A DNA stretch of 64,000 nucleotides from an uncultured Prevotella sp. (lineage in GTDB: Bacteria > Bacteroidota > Bacteroidia > Bacteroidales > Bacteroidaceae): the NCBI GenBank assembly GCA_905233165.1, contig CAJODL010000010.1, forward strand, positions 42,397-106,396. The letters run 5' to 3'. Below the pieces are notes generated by a model. It was not told the origin of the DNA, made no database searches, and saw only the letters and a list, made by a program, of their open reading frames with translations. Made by a program: the position numbers and the translations under genes. Shown one piece after another: positions 7,623 to 14,833 of the stretch. The stretch's first letter is position 1. Each line of letters begins with the position of its first letter.

Positions 7623-8219
7623 ATGAGTAAAATTCTGTATGAAGTTTACAAGAATGACATCAAGGACTCAGAGTCTGTGATGTACGGGAAGTACTACGCC
7701 CGTCTGAAGAGTATCGAAACTCTTAACATGACAAAGTTAGCAAAACACATCTCAGGACATGGAAGTGTTTTTACAGAAGATGTGGTAGTTGGTGTGGTCC
7801 AAAAATTTAAGACTTGTCTGCTCGAGATGCTTCTTGAGAGCAAGAAGGTGAAGGTAGCTGGCCTTGGCACTTTCTACCTGACCTGCGAGTGCCAGAAGGG
7901 TGGTGCCGAGAAGGAGGAGGACTTCAACGTCAAGGAGCACCTGAAGGCGCTGCACATCCGCTTCCTGCCTGATCAGGCTGCGGAGGACAACCTCTCAAGC
8001 CGTGAGTTCATCAAGAAGGCCGAGTTCGTTAACATCAAGAATCTCATGTCGGGTAACACCGAGGCTGAGAGTCCTGTGGATAACGAAGACGATAACCCTT
8101 CGACAAACTCAGGGCAAGACCAGGGCGGTAGCCAGAACCAGGGTGACAGTCAGCAAGGAGGCTCAGGACAGGACAACGGTGGCGGTGGCAACACCGGCGA
8201 CGGTTGGGAAGAGGGATAA
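7623..8219 (+). CDS. HU-like (HU-HIG type) DNA-binding protein with disordered tail, 198 aa
   Basis: Residues about 1-125 match the extended HU fold found in Bacteroidetes. They show MTKLAKHISGHGSVFTEDVVVGVV, then VKVAGLGTFYLT and IRFLPD, which correspond to HU helices and the DNA-contacting arms. From residue about 150 the protein is a Gln/Gly/Asn/Asp tail (GGSQNQGDSQQGG). The tail ends in GNTGDGWEEG, the same ending as the partial gene at 63969-64000, so the genome carries at least two copies. HU proteins bend DNA. The role here (nucleoid or element protein) is inferred. A repeat-family terminator follows at 8346-8384. Confidence 0.85.
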   Translation: MSKILYEVYKNDIKDSESVMYGKYYARLKSIETLNMTKLAKHISGHGSVFTEDVVVGVVQKFKTCLLEMLLESKKVKVAGLGTFYLTCECQKGGAEKEEDFNVKEHLKALHIRFLPDQAAEDNLSSREFIKKAEFVNIKNLMSGNTEAESPVDNEDDNPSTNSGQDQGGSQNQGDSQQGGSGQDNGGGGNTGDGWEEG

Positions 8220-8345
8220 GGCCCCACCCCGGCTTCAATGGTCTTTGCACCCCCTTCGGTTCCCCCGTTTCCCGGGGGACAGAAACCCAAGTTAGGGAGG
8301 GAGTAAAGTGTAGAGTCAGTGGTAAGTTTATTGTGTAAAGTTAAT

Positions 8346-8384
8346 TGGCGCAAGATGCAAAAAGCATCGGGCGCCTTTTTCTTT
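8346..8384 (+). terminator. Intrinsic terminator, GGCGCAAGATGC family copy 1
   Basis: GGCGC-AA-GATGC pairs with GCATC-GG-GCGCC across an AAAAA loop, followed by TTTTTCTTT. It ends the HU transcript. The same hairpin recurs at 43738-43770 and 63462-63494. Confidence 0.85.
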
Positions 8385-8417
8385 AATCGTTAAAACTAAA
8401 AAAGTTTTCGTTTTTGT

Positions 8418-8447
8418 TTTGGTTTTCGTTATTTTTATGTAATTTTG
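8418..8447 (+). promoter_or_regulatory. Promoter of the AlkD-like gene
   Basis: TTTG (8418-8421), 18 nt, TAATTTTG (8440-8447). The leader would be about 85 nt. Confidence 0.55.
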
Positions 8448-8541
8448 CCGATGGAACTAATTATGGACATATTTTTACATAACTGACGTATGACGGCAGT
8501 AGTGGTGCTCGTGCATTCTTCCGCTTCAGCGACATAGAATA

Positions 8542-9336
8542 ATGACGAAAGCTAAGGATATTATAAAATACATGGAATCGCTGCGGAATGAGGAACAGCG
8601 AAAGGTGCTCATGGGGTTCTTTAAGACGGGACCTGGTGAGTATGGCGAGGGTGATGAATTTCTTGGGCTGAAGGTGCCACAGACACGTGAGGTGGCGAAA
8701 AAAGCATTGAACATTGATGATGGACCATTGAACATTGATGATGTACCAGAGCTGCTGATGTCGAAGTGGCATGAGGTGAGACTTTGCGGATTCCTTATCC
8801 TCGTTGAGATGTTTGAGAAGCAGGCGACAAAGCGACTGATTAACGATGCGGAGGCTATAAGGAAGCGTGATGAGATTCTGACGATATACCTGCAGTATGC
8901 GGAGAGGGCGAATAACTGGGATTTGGTGGACCTGTCAGCACCTAAGATACTGGGGGCGTGGTTACTTCTGCCGTCAAATCTTGGCGACAGGAATGACAAG
9001 ATGAGGATGCTTGACGAATTGGCGCAGAGTGAGTGTTTGTGGAAACAGCGGATGAGCATCGTTTGTACATGGAAGACCTCGCAGATGGGGGATGCTACAT
9101 GGTGCTTGCGTTATGCAGAGATACATCTGCATCATTCGCACGACCTGATGAACAAAGCGGTGGGATGGATGCTCAGAGAGATGGGAAAGCGGGTGTCGAT
9201 GGATTTGCTTCGCGATTTCCTGCGTCAGCATGCTCACGAGATGCCCAGGACAATGCTTCGCTACGCCATTGAGAAGATGAGTGAGAAGGAACGCAAGGAA
9301 TGGATGGCGGTAGATGGTTTTAGAGGTAAGAGATAA
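8542..9336 (+). CDS. AlkD-like DNA alkylation repair protein (HEAT-repeat glycosylase), 264 aa
   Basis: The sequence fits the AlkD/AlkC-type family of alpha-helical HEAT-like DNA glycosylases, which excise alkylated purines. Diagnostic stretches are FLGLKVPQTREVAKK near residue 40, the WHEVRLCGFLIL helix, and NNWDLVDLSAPKILG near residue 130. The Asp in the last motif aligns with the catalytic region. The length is slightly above the usual 230, partly because of an in-frame repeat at 8705-8744 encoding ALNIDDGPLNIDDVP between the first helices. It is followed by a bidirectional terminator. Confidence 0.88.
   Translation: MTKAKDIIKYMESLRNEEQRKVLMGFFKTGPGEYGEGDEFLGLKVPQTREVAKKALNIDDGPLNIDDVPELLMSKWHEVRLCGFLILVEMFEKQATKRLINDAEAIRKRDEILTIYLQYAERANNWDLVDLSAPKILGAWLLLPSNLGDRNDKMRMLDELAQSECLWKQRMSIVCTWKTSQMGDATWCLRYAEIHLHHSHDLMNKAVGWMLREMGKRVSMDLLRDFLRQHAHEMPRTMLRYAIEKMSEKERKEWMAVDGFRGKR
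8705..8744. repeat. In-frame tandem repeat within the AlkD-like gene
   Basis: Two copies of ttgaacattgatgatg separated by gacca encode the repeated peptide LNIDD. The ttgaacattga core also occurs between genes at about 26585-26605 and 30490-30510. Confidence 0.75.
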
Positions 9337-9347
9337 TAGATAATAGA

Positions 9348-9385
9348 AAATCCCCGGCAGGAATTTACTGTCGGGGATTTATCTT
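9348..9385. terminator. Bidirectional terminator, CCCCGGCAG family copy 1
   Basis: AAATCCCCGGCAG pairs with ACTGTCGGGGATTT (one G-T) across a short loop, with A and T runs on both sides. It sits between convergent alkD and epimerase genes. A near-identical hairpin is at 13129-13161. Confidence 0.85.
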
Positions 9386-9399
9386 TGATGGGGGAGCCA

Positions 9400-10464
9400 T
9401 CAGTTGTAATATTCTTTATACCATTCAGCGAATTTACGCAGACCCTCACGGAGAGTGATTTTAGGCGTAAAGCCAAAGTCACGCTCTAAGGCTGCACTAT
9501 CTGCGTATGTGGTAGGTACGTCACCTGGTTGCATGGGGACAAGTTGTTTATGGGCTTCGAAGTCGAAGTCTTTTGGCAAGACACCAGCGCGGACCAACTC
9601 TTCCTGAAGGATATTTACAAAATCGAGGAGATTTTCCGGTTGACCGCCACCAATGTTATATACAGCGTATGGAGGAACAGGCAGCCCGTCTTCGCCCTTT
9701 TTGCGCTCTGGAGCACCTTGCATCACGCGAACAATACCTTCAACGATATCATCTACATAGGTAAAATCACGACGGCAATTACCATAGTTGAATATCTGGA
9801 TGGTTTCGCCTTTGAGCAGTTTGTTGGTAAAGCCCAAATAGGCCATGTCAGGACGCCCTGCAGGACCATATACCGTGAAGAAACGCAAGCCCGTTGAAGG
9901 AATATCATAGAGTTTTGAATAGCAGTGAGCAAACAGTTCGTTACTCTTCTTTGTGGCTGCATAGAGTGATACAGGGTTGTCAACGCGGTCATCGGTAGAG
10001 AATGGCACCTTCTTATTGCCACCATATACAGAACTTGAGCTTGCATAAACCAAATGCTCTACAGGATTATGGCGACAGGCTTCGAGAATGTTGTAGAAAC
10101 CAATCATATTGCTCATGATATAGGCATCAGGATTGGTGATGCTATAGCGAACACCTGCCTGAGCAGCCAGACTGACAACAACCTGCGGTTTATACTTCTC
10201 AAAAAGACTGTCAATTTGTTGTTTATCGGATAAATCACCCTTGACGAACTGATAGTTGACAGTTGACAGTTGAGAATTAAGAGTTTCCAACTCTTTTAAC
10301 CTATATTCTTTCAGGCTGACATCATAGTAGTCGTTCAGATTATCTATATTGATAATAGTACTACCTTTTGTGTCATTGAACAAACGCTTAATGAGGTTTG
10401 AACCTATAAATCCTGCACCTCCGGTGACAAGGATAACCTTGTTGTTTAAATCAATTTTCTGCAT
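9400..10464 (-). CDS. UDP-glucuronate 4-epimerase-type NAD-dependent epimerase, 354 aa
   Basis: This extended short-chain dehydrogenase has the NAD site VTGGAGFIGSN at residues 13-24, the catalytic YAATKKS (Tyr/Lys) and SSSSVYG. The late signature AGRPDMAY is typical of enzymes that interconvert UDP-glucuronate and UDP-galacturonate. PGDVPTTYAD near the C-terminus agrees. A peptide NSQLSTVNYQ is inserted after KEYRLKELETL, encoded by an intergenic-type tandem repeat (10251-10283). The gene is 29 nt downstream of a nucleotidyltransferase on the same strand and convergent with alkD. Together with the divergent GHMP kinase the set suggests uronate activation. Confidence 0.85.
   Translation of the reverse strand: MQKIDLNNKVILVTGGAGFIGSNLIKRLFNDTKGSTIINIDNLNDYYDVSLKEYRLKELETLNSQLSTVNYQFVKGDLSDKQQIDSLFEKYKPQVVVSLAAQAGVRYSITNPDAYIMSNMIGFYNILEACRHNPVEHLVYASSSSVYGGNKKVPFSTDDRVDNPVSLYAATKKSNELFAHCYSKLYDIPSTGLRFFTVYGPAGRPDMAYLGFTNKLLKGETIQIFNYGNCRRDFTYVDDIVEGIVRVMQGAPERKKGEDGLPVPPYAVYNIGGGQPENLLDFVNILQEELVRAGVLPKDFDFEAHKQLVPMQPGDVPTTYADSAALERDFGFTPKITLREGLRKFAEWYKEYYN
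10251..10283. repeat. In-frame repeat in the epimerase (encodes NSQLSTVNYQ)
   Basis: Read on the coding (minus) strand it is aattctcaactgtcaact repeated. It is the same family as intergenic repeats and as the inserts in ileS (25861-25899) and rlmD (34595-34626). Confidence 0.85.
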
Positions 10465-10493
10465 TTTATAAATTGATAATTGAAAGTTGTCAA

Positions 10494-11228
10494 TTAACCG
10501 AAGCGTTCTACTGCTTCATAGTAAGTATCAAGGCTGCCAATGTCGAAACGTCCGGCAGTCATCTGCCAAGCGTGCATCGTGGTGTGCTCAACCATATAGT
10601 GGGCAAGATTACCCGGAGCATCTTTGCCACAGCCATTCTCTACTGAATGACGTACAAGGTCAAGGTCTTTCTTCAGATAGATATAGAATGGTGGCACTGC
10701 CCAATGACTCTTTGGCACTTGTGGCTTTTCCTCCATGCCCAGCACCTTGTTATTTTCATCCAGTTCCACAACGCCAGTACGCTGCAACTTCTCTATAGAA
10801 GGCTGCTCATGACACATGATGCAACTGGTCTGCTTGGCCTTGGCAAAATCTACAAACTCCTGAAATGAGAAGAACAGCAGATTATCTGCAGCAACAACGA
10901 GGAGGTCATCATCGATATGGAGCTTGTCCATTGCGTATAGCAGGTCACATACCGCACCAAGGCGTGTGTCGTTGGTTTCTGTACCATCATCCACTATCGT
11001 GATGGGCTTCTGCCATCTGCCTTCGTCCTTCTTCCATTTTTCAAAAATCGGTGCAAACCGATGATTTGAAATAATGATATGTTCATCAATCTCAGGAATC
11101 TTGTCAATATCATCAAGCATTCTTCCGAGGATAGTATTCTCACCAATCTTAAGTAATGGCTTGGGGAAATTCTTTGTTAACTCACCCAGGCGTGTTGCAT
11201 AACCAGCAGCAATAACTACGTTTTTCAT
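10494..11228 (-). CDS. Sugar-1-phosphate nucleotidyltransferase, 244 aa
   Basis: The N-terminus (MKNVVIAAGYATRLGELT, then FPKPLLKIG) is the NTP-transferase signature with the catalytic Lys. The GGxGTRL loop is here GYATRL. VVAADNLLFF supplies the metal-binding Asp, and GRFDIGSLDTYYEA ends the fold. The length is standard for a single-domain enzyme of the RmlA/UgpA superfamily. Such enzymes make NDP-sugars from sugar-1-phosphates. The substrate cannot be read from sequence, but the flanking kinase and UDP-uronate epimerase point to galacturonate-1-phosphate. A -7 box (TACCTTTGC) lies at 11256-11248. Confidence 0.82.
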   Translation of the reverse strand: MKNVVIAAGYATRLGELTKNFPKPLLKIGENTILGRMLDDIDKIPEIDEHIIISNHRFAPIFEKWKKDEGRWQKPITIVDDGTETNDTRLGAVCDLLYAMDKLHIDDDLLVVAADNLLFFSFQEFVDFAKAKQTSCIMCHEQPSIEKLQRTGVVELDENNKVLGMEEKPQVPKSHWAVPPFYIYLKKDLDLVRHSVENGCGKDAPGNLAHYMVEHTTMHAWQMTAGRFDIGSLDTYYEAVERFG

Positions 11229-11247
11229 ATATAATACGATTTTGCCT

Positions 11248-11256
11248 GCAAAGGTA
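11248..11256 (-). promoter_or_regulatory. -7 element of the nucleotidyltransferase-epimerase operon
   Basis: On the minus strand TACCTTTGC lies 20 nt upstream of ATG 11228, with CTTG about 20 nt further up as -33. It faces the kinase promoter at 11295-11326, giving a compact divergent control region. Confidence 0.65.
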
Positions 11257-11294
11257 ATCCATTTTTTTTATAATGACAAGAAAAACTTGAAATA

Positions 11295-11326
11295 TTTGGC
11301 GATAACAAAAAAAATGCTTATTTTTG
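11295..11326 (+). promoter_or_regulatory. Promoter of the GHMP kinase gene
   Basis: TTTG (11295-11298), exactly 20 nt, TATTTTTG (11319-11326). It excludes the upstream in-frame starts at 11242 and 11314, fixing translation at ATG 11350. Confidence 0.8.
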
Positions 11327-11349
11327 CAACCGAAATACTTTTAATTACT

Positions 11350-12495
11350 ATGGAAAAAGAATATCAATATCACATTTTCTCTCCTTATCGAGTTTGTCCA
11401 CTTGGTGCTCACGTTGACCATCAGCATGGTCTTGTTACCGGATTCGCTATTAATAAAGGTGTTGACCTTTGGTTTAATGTAGCAGATAGTAGTACAGTAA
11501 AACTTTCCTCAAAGACTTTTGAAGGTAATGTAGAGTTTGAAATCAATAAACCCTCTCAGGTACGTGAACATCATTGGGGTGACTATGCACGTGGTGCAAA
11601 ATATGCTCTGCGTAAGAGGTTTGAATTGAAACGAGGTATTGAAGGCGTAATACAGGGCTCATTACCTGTTGGTGGCTTAAGTTCATCAGCAGCTGTACTC
11701 ATAGCATATGTCATGGCGTTTGCTAAGGCTAATGACATCACGCTGCAACCATTTGAGGTGGTGAAGATAGCATCCGAGGCAGAGCGTGAGTATATCGGAC
11801 TGAATAATGGTTTGCTTGACCAGGCATGTATTGCTCTTGGTAAGAAGGACGGACTGCTGTTCTTGGACTGTGATTCTGATGACTGGCGCATCATTAAGCG
11901 TAACCCCGAGATGCCAGAGTTTGAGATAGGTATCTTCTTCTCTGGTCTGACACGCTCGTTGGTGAATTCTGACTACAACCTCCGTGTATATGAATGTAAG
12001 ACGGCTGCATGGAATATGCTGGCATATCAGGAGCAACCTCTAAAGACATTCGATAAGACATTCTTACGCGATGTACCTAAGGAGACCTTTGAGAAGACAC
12101 GTGACATCATGCCATCACGCTTTGCACGTCGCGCGGAGCATTTTTATAGTGAATACCGTCGTGTGCGTCAGGGTGTTACTGCATGGGAGACAGGCAATCT
12201 GCAACTCTTTGGAAAACTCTCTTTTGACAGTTGTGAGAGCAGTATCCATAACTATGAATGTGGTAGCCCAGAGCTTATAGCCATCTATGAAATTATGCGC
12301 AGTATGCAAGGTGTTTATGGAGGTCGTTTCTCAGGTGCTGGTTTCAAGGGCGCATGTATTGCAATGGTTGATCCAGCCTATAAAGAAGAGATAGAGAAAA
12401 CTCTGACCAAGAAGTATCTGGAGCAATTCCCGGAATACGAAAAGACCTTCAAGGTGTTCTGGGTAAAACCTGACAACGGAGCAAGGTTTGTGTGA
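11350..12495 (+). CDS. GHMP-family sugar kinase, galacturonokinase/galactokinase type, 381 aa
   Basis: Three GHMP motifs are clear: PYRVCPLGAHVDHQHG at residues about 10-25, GSLPVGGLSSSAAV at about 105, and GRFSGAGFKGACIAMV near 330. Classical GalK has GEHTDYNxG in the first motif. The CPLGAHxDHQ form seen here is, as I recall, that of plant galacturonokinase (Arabidopsis GalAK). The start is ATG 11350 because upstream in-frame codons lie inside the promoter. The gene is divergent from a nucleotidyltransferase and a UDP-uronate 4-epimerase. I infer phosphorylation of D-galacturonate at C1 in a salvage route. Ordinary galactokinase is the main alternative. Confidence 0.8.
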   Translation: MEKEYQYHIFSPYRVCPLGAHVDHQHGLVTGFAINKGVDLWFNVADSSTVKLSSKTFEGNVEFEINKPSQVREHHWGDYARGAKYALRKRFELKRGIEGVIQGSLPVGGLSSSAAVLIAYVMAFAKANDITLQPFEVVKIASEAEREYIGLNNGLLDQACIALGKKDGLLFLDCDSDDWRIIKRNPEMPEFEIGIFFSGLTRSLVNSDYNLRVYECKTAAWNMLAYQEQPLKTFDKTFLRDVPKETFEKTRDIMPSRFARRAEHFYSEYRRVRQGVTAWETGNLQLFGKLSFDSCESSIHNYECGSPELIAIYEIMRSMQGVYGGRFSGAGFKGACIAMVDPAYKEEIEKTLTKKYLEQFPEYEKTFKVFWVKPDNGARFV

Positions 12496-12553
12496 CAACC
12501 TGATGGATAAAAATATATATCACGGTATAACGTATCACTAATAATTAAAAGCA

Positions 12554-13096
12554 ATGAAAGAATTAAAAGGAACAAAGACTGAGCAGAACCTCAAGGAGGC
12601 TTTTGCTGGTGAGAGTATGGCACGTAATAAGTACACTTATTTTGCTTCTAAGGCTAAGAAGGATGGTTATGTGCAGATTGCGTCTATCTTTGAAGAGACT
12701 GCTGCGAACGAGAAGGAACATGCAAAGATGTGGTATAAGTACCTGAATGGCGGTAGTGTGAGTGATACTGTTACGAACCTTGCTGATGCTGCCAATGGCG
12801 AGAACTTTGAGTGGACAGATATGTATGCCCGCATGGCGAAGGAGGCTCGTGAAGAAGGCTTTGATGAGATTGCAGAGAAGTTTGAGCAGGTGGGTGCCAT
12901 AGAAAAACATCATGAGGAGCGTTACCGTAAGCTGCTGAAGAATATACAGGATGCGATTGTCTTCTCTCGTGATGGCGATGTGATCTGGCAGTGTGCTAAC
13001 TGCGGACATATCGTTATTGGTAAGAAGGCACCAGAGGTATGCCCTGTTTGTGACCATCCGCAGAGCTATTTCCAGATTAAGGCGGAGAATTATTAA
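12554..13096 (+). CDS. rbr: Rubrerythrin, peroxide-detoxifying di-iron protein, 180 aa
   Basis: The N-terminal ferritin-like four-helix domain carries the di-iron glutamates ([51 protein letters not shown]). Residues about 147-170 form the rubredoxin domain (WQCANCGH and [11 protein letters not shown]) that passes electrons. It reduces hydrogen peroxide in anaerobes. The length is typical. It starts 58 nt after the kinase stop and may have its own promoter. It ends at a bidirectional terminator shared with the converging tRNA gene. Confidence 0.95.
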   Translation: MKELKGTKTEQNLKEAFAGESMARNKYTYFASKAKKDGYVQIASIFEETAANEKEHAKMWYKYLNGGSVSDTVTNLADAANGENFEWTDMYARMAKEAREEGFDEIAEKFEQVGAIEKHHEERYRKLLKNIQDAIVFSRDGDVIWQCANCGHIVIGKKAPEVCPVCDHPQSYFQIKAENY

Positions 13097-13128
13097 CGGT
13101 TAAAGATTATTGACGTTTATAGTTACTA

Positions 13129-13161
13129 AAAATCCCCGGCAGTTGTTACTGTCGGGGATTT
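13129..13161. terminator. Bidirectional terminator, CCCCGGCAG family copy 2
   Basis: AAATCCCCGGCAG and CTGTCGGGGATTT flank a short loop, almost the same sequence as 9348-9385. It lies between rbr (plus) and tRNA-fMet (minus). Confidence 0.85.
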
Positions 13162-13167
13162 GCATTG

Positions 13168-13240
13168 TTGCGGAGGCAGGACTCGAACATGCGACCTCCA
13201 GGTTATGAGCCTGGCGAGCTACCAACTGCTCCACTCCGCG
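13168..13240 (-). tRNA. Initiator tRNA-fMet (anticodon CAT)
   Basis: Read on the minus strand it begins CGCGGAGTGGAGCAG and ends CTGCCTCCGCAA. The anticodon loop is CTCATAA in a CCAGG/CCTGG stem. The first base C faces A at position 72, the C1:A72 mismatch that marks bacterial initiator tRNAs. The T-arm is GTTCGAGTC. CCA appears not to be encoded in full (ACA follows). A perfect promoter lies 42 nt upstream. Confidence 0.93.
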
Positions 13241-13281
13241 ATATTATTAAGCTAAATGAGCCTTATTTCTCATTTGCGGGT

Positions 13282-13314
13282 GCAAAGGTACACAAAAAAA
13301 ATGAAATAAACAAA
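13282..13314 (-). promoter_or_regulatory. Promoter of tRNA-fMet
   Basis: TTTG (13314-13311), 20 nt, TACCTTTGC (13290-13282), a full consensus match. Confidence 0.85.
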
Positions 13315-13359
13315 TTTTTTTTGTAATTTGTTTGATTTAATGGTCAATTTGCATCCCCA

Positions 13360-14211
13360 TTAAACATCATATACCTCGCCTTCTTGGGAGAGAAGAGTGG
13401 GGGAGAAGACCTCTTGTGCTTCGTTGAGGAGAAGCGTTTCGTCTGCGTAGCGATGGCTGTAATGTCCCAGAAGGAGTTGCCGGGCGTCAGCATTCTTAGC
13501 TACCATTGCTGCCTCACGAGCTGTGGAATGCATATACTTGCCGGCATTGTCTTTCTTGTCGTCAGCATAGGTGGACTCGTGATATATGGTAAGGGGGCCG
13601 GGACACTTGCTGCGAAGCATTTCTCCAAGTGTTGGAATATAACGTGTGTCAGAGCAGTAAGCGTAAGCCCTGACTGGGATAGGGGGGAGCGGAACGAGTG
13701 GTTGTGGCAGAGAGGTGTTTCGCAAATAATGTTGGCGTGTGGGTTTTTCCTTAAAAAGGAAGCCGCAACAGGGTACGCGATGCTGCAAAGGTATTGTCTC
13801 GACGGTAAGGGAGCGGTCTTCGTAGATGACCTGTGACTGGGTGGTGTCAAGGGGATGGAAGATGATGTCATAGTCCATTGTGGAGAGGAACATCTTCTTT
13901 TCCATCAAAAACAGCTCTTCATAATGTGCCGGAGCATAAATATGCAGTGGTGCAATACGTCCCTGCAAACCAAAGGTGGAGAGCATTCCCATGAGTCCGA
14001 AGACATGGTCACCATGTAAATGGCTGATGAAGATGGCATAGAGCTTGGAGAAACTGACATGGGAACGGCGTACCTGTACCTGCGTGCCTTCGCCACAATC
14101 TATCATGAAATACTTTCCTCGTATCTCGACAATCTGAGAAGAGGGATTATGGCTCTTTGAGGGCAGGGCACTGCCACAGCCAAGGATATGAACCTTAAAG
14201 GGAGGATTCAT
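13360..14211 (-). CDS. rnz: Ribonuclease Z, shortened, 283 aa
   Basis: This tRNA 3'-processing metallo-beta-lactamase has the SHLHGDH zinc motif near residue 63, the N-terminal GCGSALP strand, and late LLGHYSHRY. Other family landmarks are CSDTRYIPTL and HESTY. The stretch between KEKPTRQHYLRN and AYAYCSDTRY is only about 20 residues and proline-rich (PQPLVPLPPIP). In the Bacteroidetes proteins I know it is roughly 35 residues longer. The total is therefore below the usual 300-310. The start overlaps lolA by 4 nt (ATGA), indicating coupling in the ftsK-lolA-rnz operon. Confidence 0.9.
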   Translation of the reverse strand: MNPPFKVHILGCGSALPSKSHNPSSQIVEIRGKYFMIDCGEGTQVQVRRSHVSFSKLYAIFISHLHGDHVFGLMGMLSTFGLQGRIAPLHIYAPAHYEELFLMEKKMFLSTMDYDIIFHPLDTTQSQVIYEDRSLTVETIPLQHRVPCCGFLFKEKPTRQHYLRNTSLPQPLVPLPPIPVRAYAYCSDTRYIPTLGEMLRSKCPGPLTIYHESTYADDKKDNAGKYMHSTAREAAMVAKNADARQLLLGHYSHRYADETLLLNEAQEVFSPTLLSQEGEVYDV

Positions 14212-14807
14212 CGCATATCGATAATTTCAGCCTGAGGGAATTCCTTTGCATTAAAGGTGAAGGTAGAGTTATCCAATGCCTGATTCTTCAGATTGCTGAT
14301 ATGGATTGTTACCCATGTGCCTTTCTGAAGGAACTTCACCTCTTTCATATTATATGCCTTATCGACAAGGATATACATCTCGCTGATAGACTTTCCCTTG
14401 CCAACCAGATGCACCTGTGTGCCGCTGGCAGTATTGGAAGAGGTGATGGTATAGCCCTTCTTATAGAGGTTGAGGAAGTTATAGGGGTTCATGCTCTGTT
14501 GGGCAGAAGCGCTTGGATGAGAGACATTTACCTCGTCAGACTTCTTGTTATACACCCACTGTGTCTTGCCGTCATACCACATAATGGCGTTGGAGACACG
14601 GGCACAGAACTTGTCACCTTTGACAGAGATGGTTCCAGAGTTGTTGAGCTTGCCGCCAGAGATAGAGAAATTGGCAGTAAAACCCTTTGAGATAGCTATC
14701 TTGTCGGCTACCTTATCGAGTATTTTCTTACCATTGTCTGCTGCCATAACTGTTGTGGCGCAGAATAGCATCAGCATTGTGAATGCAAATATAGAAATTC
14801 TTCTCAT
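14208..14807 (-). CDS. lolA: LolA-family outer-membrane lipoprotein carrier protein, 199 aa
   Basis: A signal peptide (MRRISIFAFTMLMLFCATTVMA) is followed by the LolA-like half-barrel. Markers are GFTANFSISGG, the GTISVKGDKFCARV strands, WYDGKTQWVYNKKSDEV and SAQQSMNPYNFLNLYKKGY. LolA shuttles lipoproteins across the periplasm, consistent with the LolC/E-type permease encoded at 26634-27863. ATG 14807 is used, since the longer frame would need a TTG and would put seven polar residues before the signal peptide. It follows ftsK by 26 nt, as in other Bacteroidetes, and overlaps rnz. Confidence 0.87.
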   Translation of the reverse strand: MRRISIFAFTMLMLFCATTVMAADNGKKILDKVADKIAISKGFTANFSISGGKLNNSGTISVKGDKFCARVSNAIMWYDGKTQWVYNKKSDEVNVSHPSASAQQSMNPYNFLNLYKKGYTITSSNTASGTQVHLVGKGKSISEMYILVDKAYNMKEVKFLQKGTWVTIHISNLKNQALDNSTFTFNAKEFPQAEIIDMR

Positions 14808-14833
14808 TATTATATGATTTTTACTCAATTATT

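Larger units (their letters stand above)
8220..8541. other. 322-bp gap after HU: REP-like GC palindrome, terminator, alkD promoter
   Basis: A GC-rich palindrome with cccccttcggttcccccg and gggggacag (8250-8300) precedes tandem gtgtagagtcagt text and the terminator 8346-8384. The alkD promoter is TTTG (8418-8421) plus TAATTTTG (8440-8447). No gene is seen. Confidence 0.6.

Noticed and set aside
11350..12495. Plain galactokinase GalK call
   Set aside because: The first motif lacks GEHTDYNxG and the neighbours are uronate-type. Kept as an alternative, not as the name.
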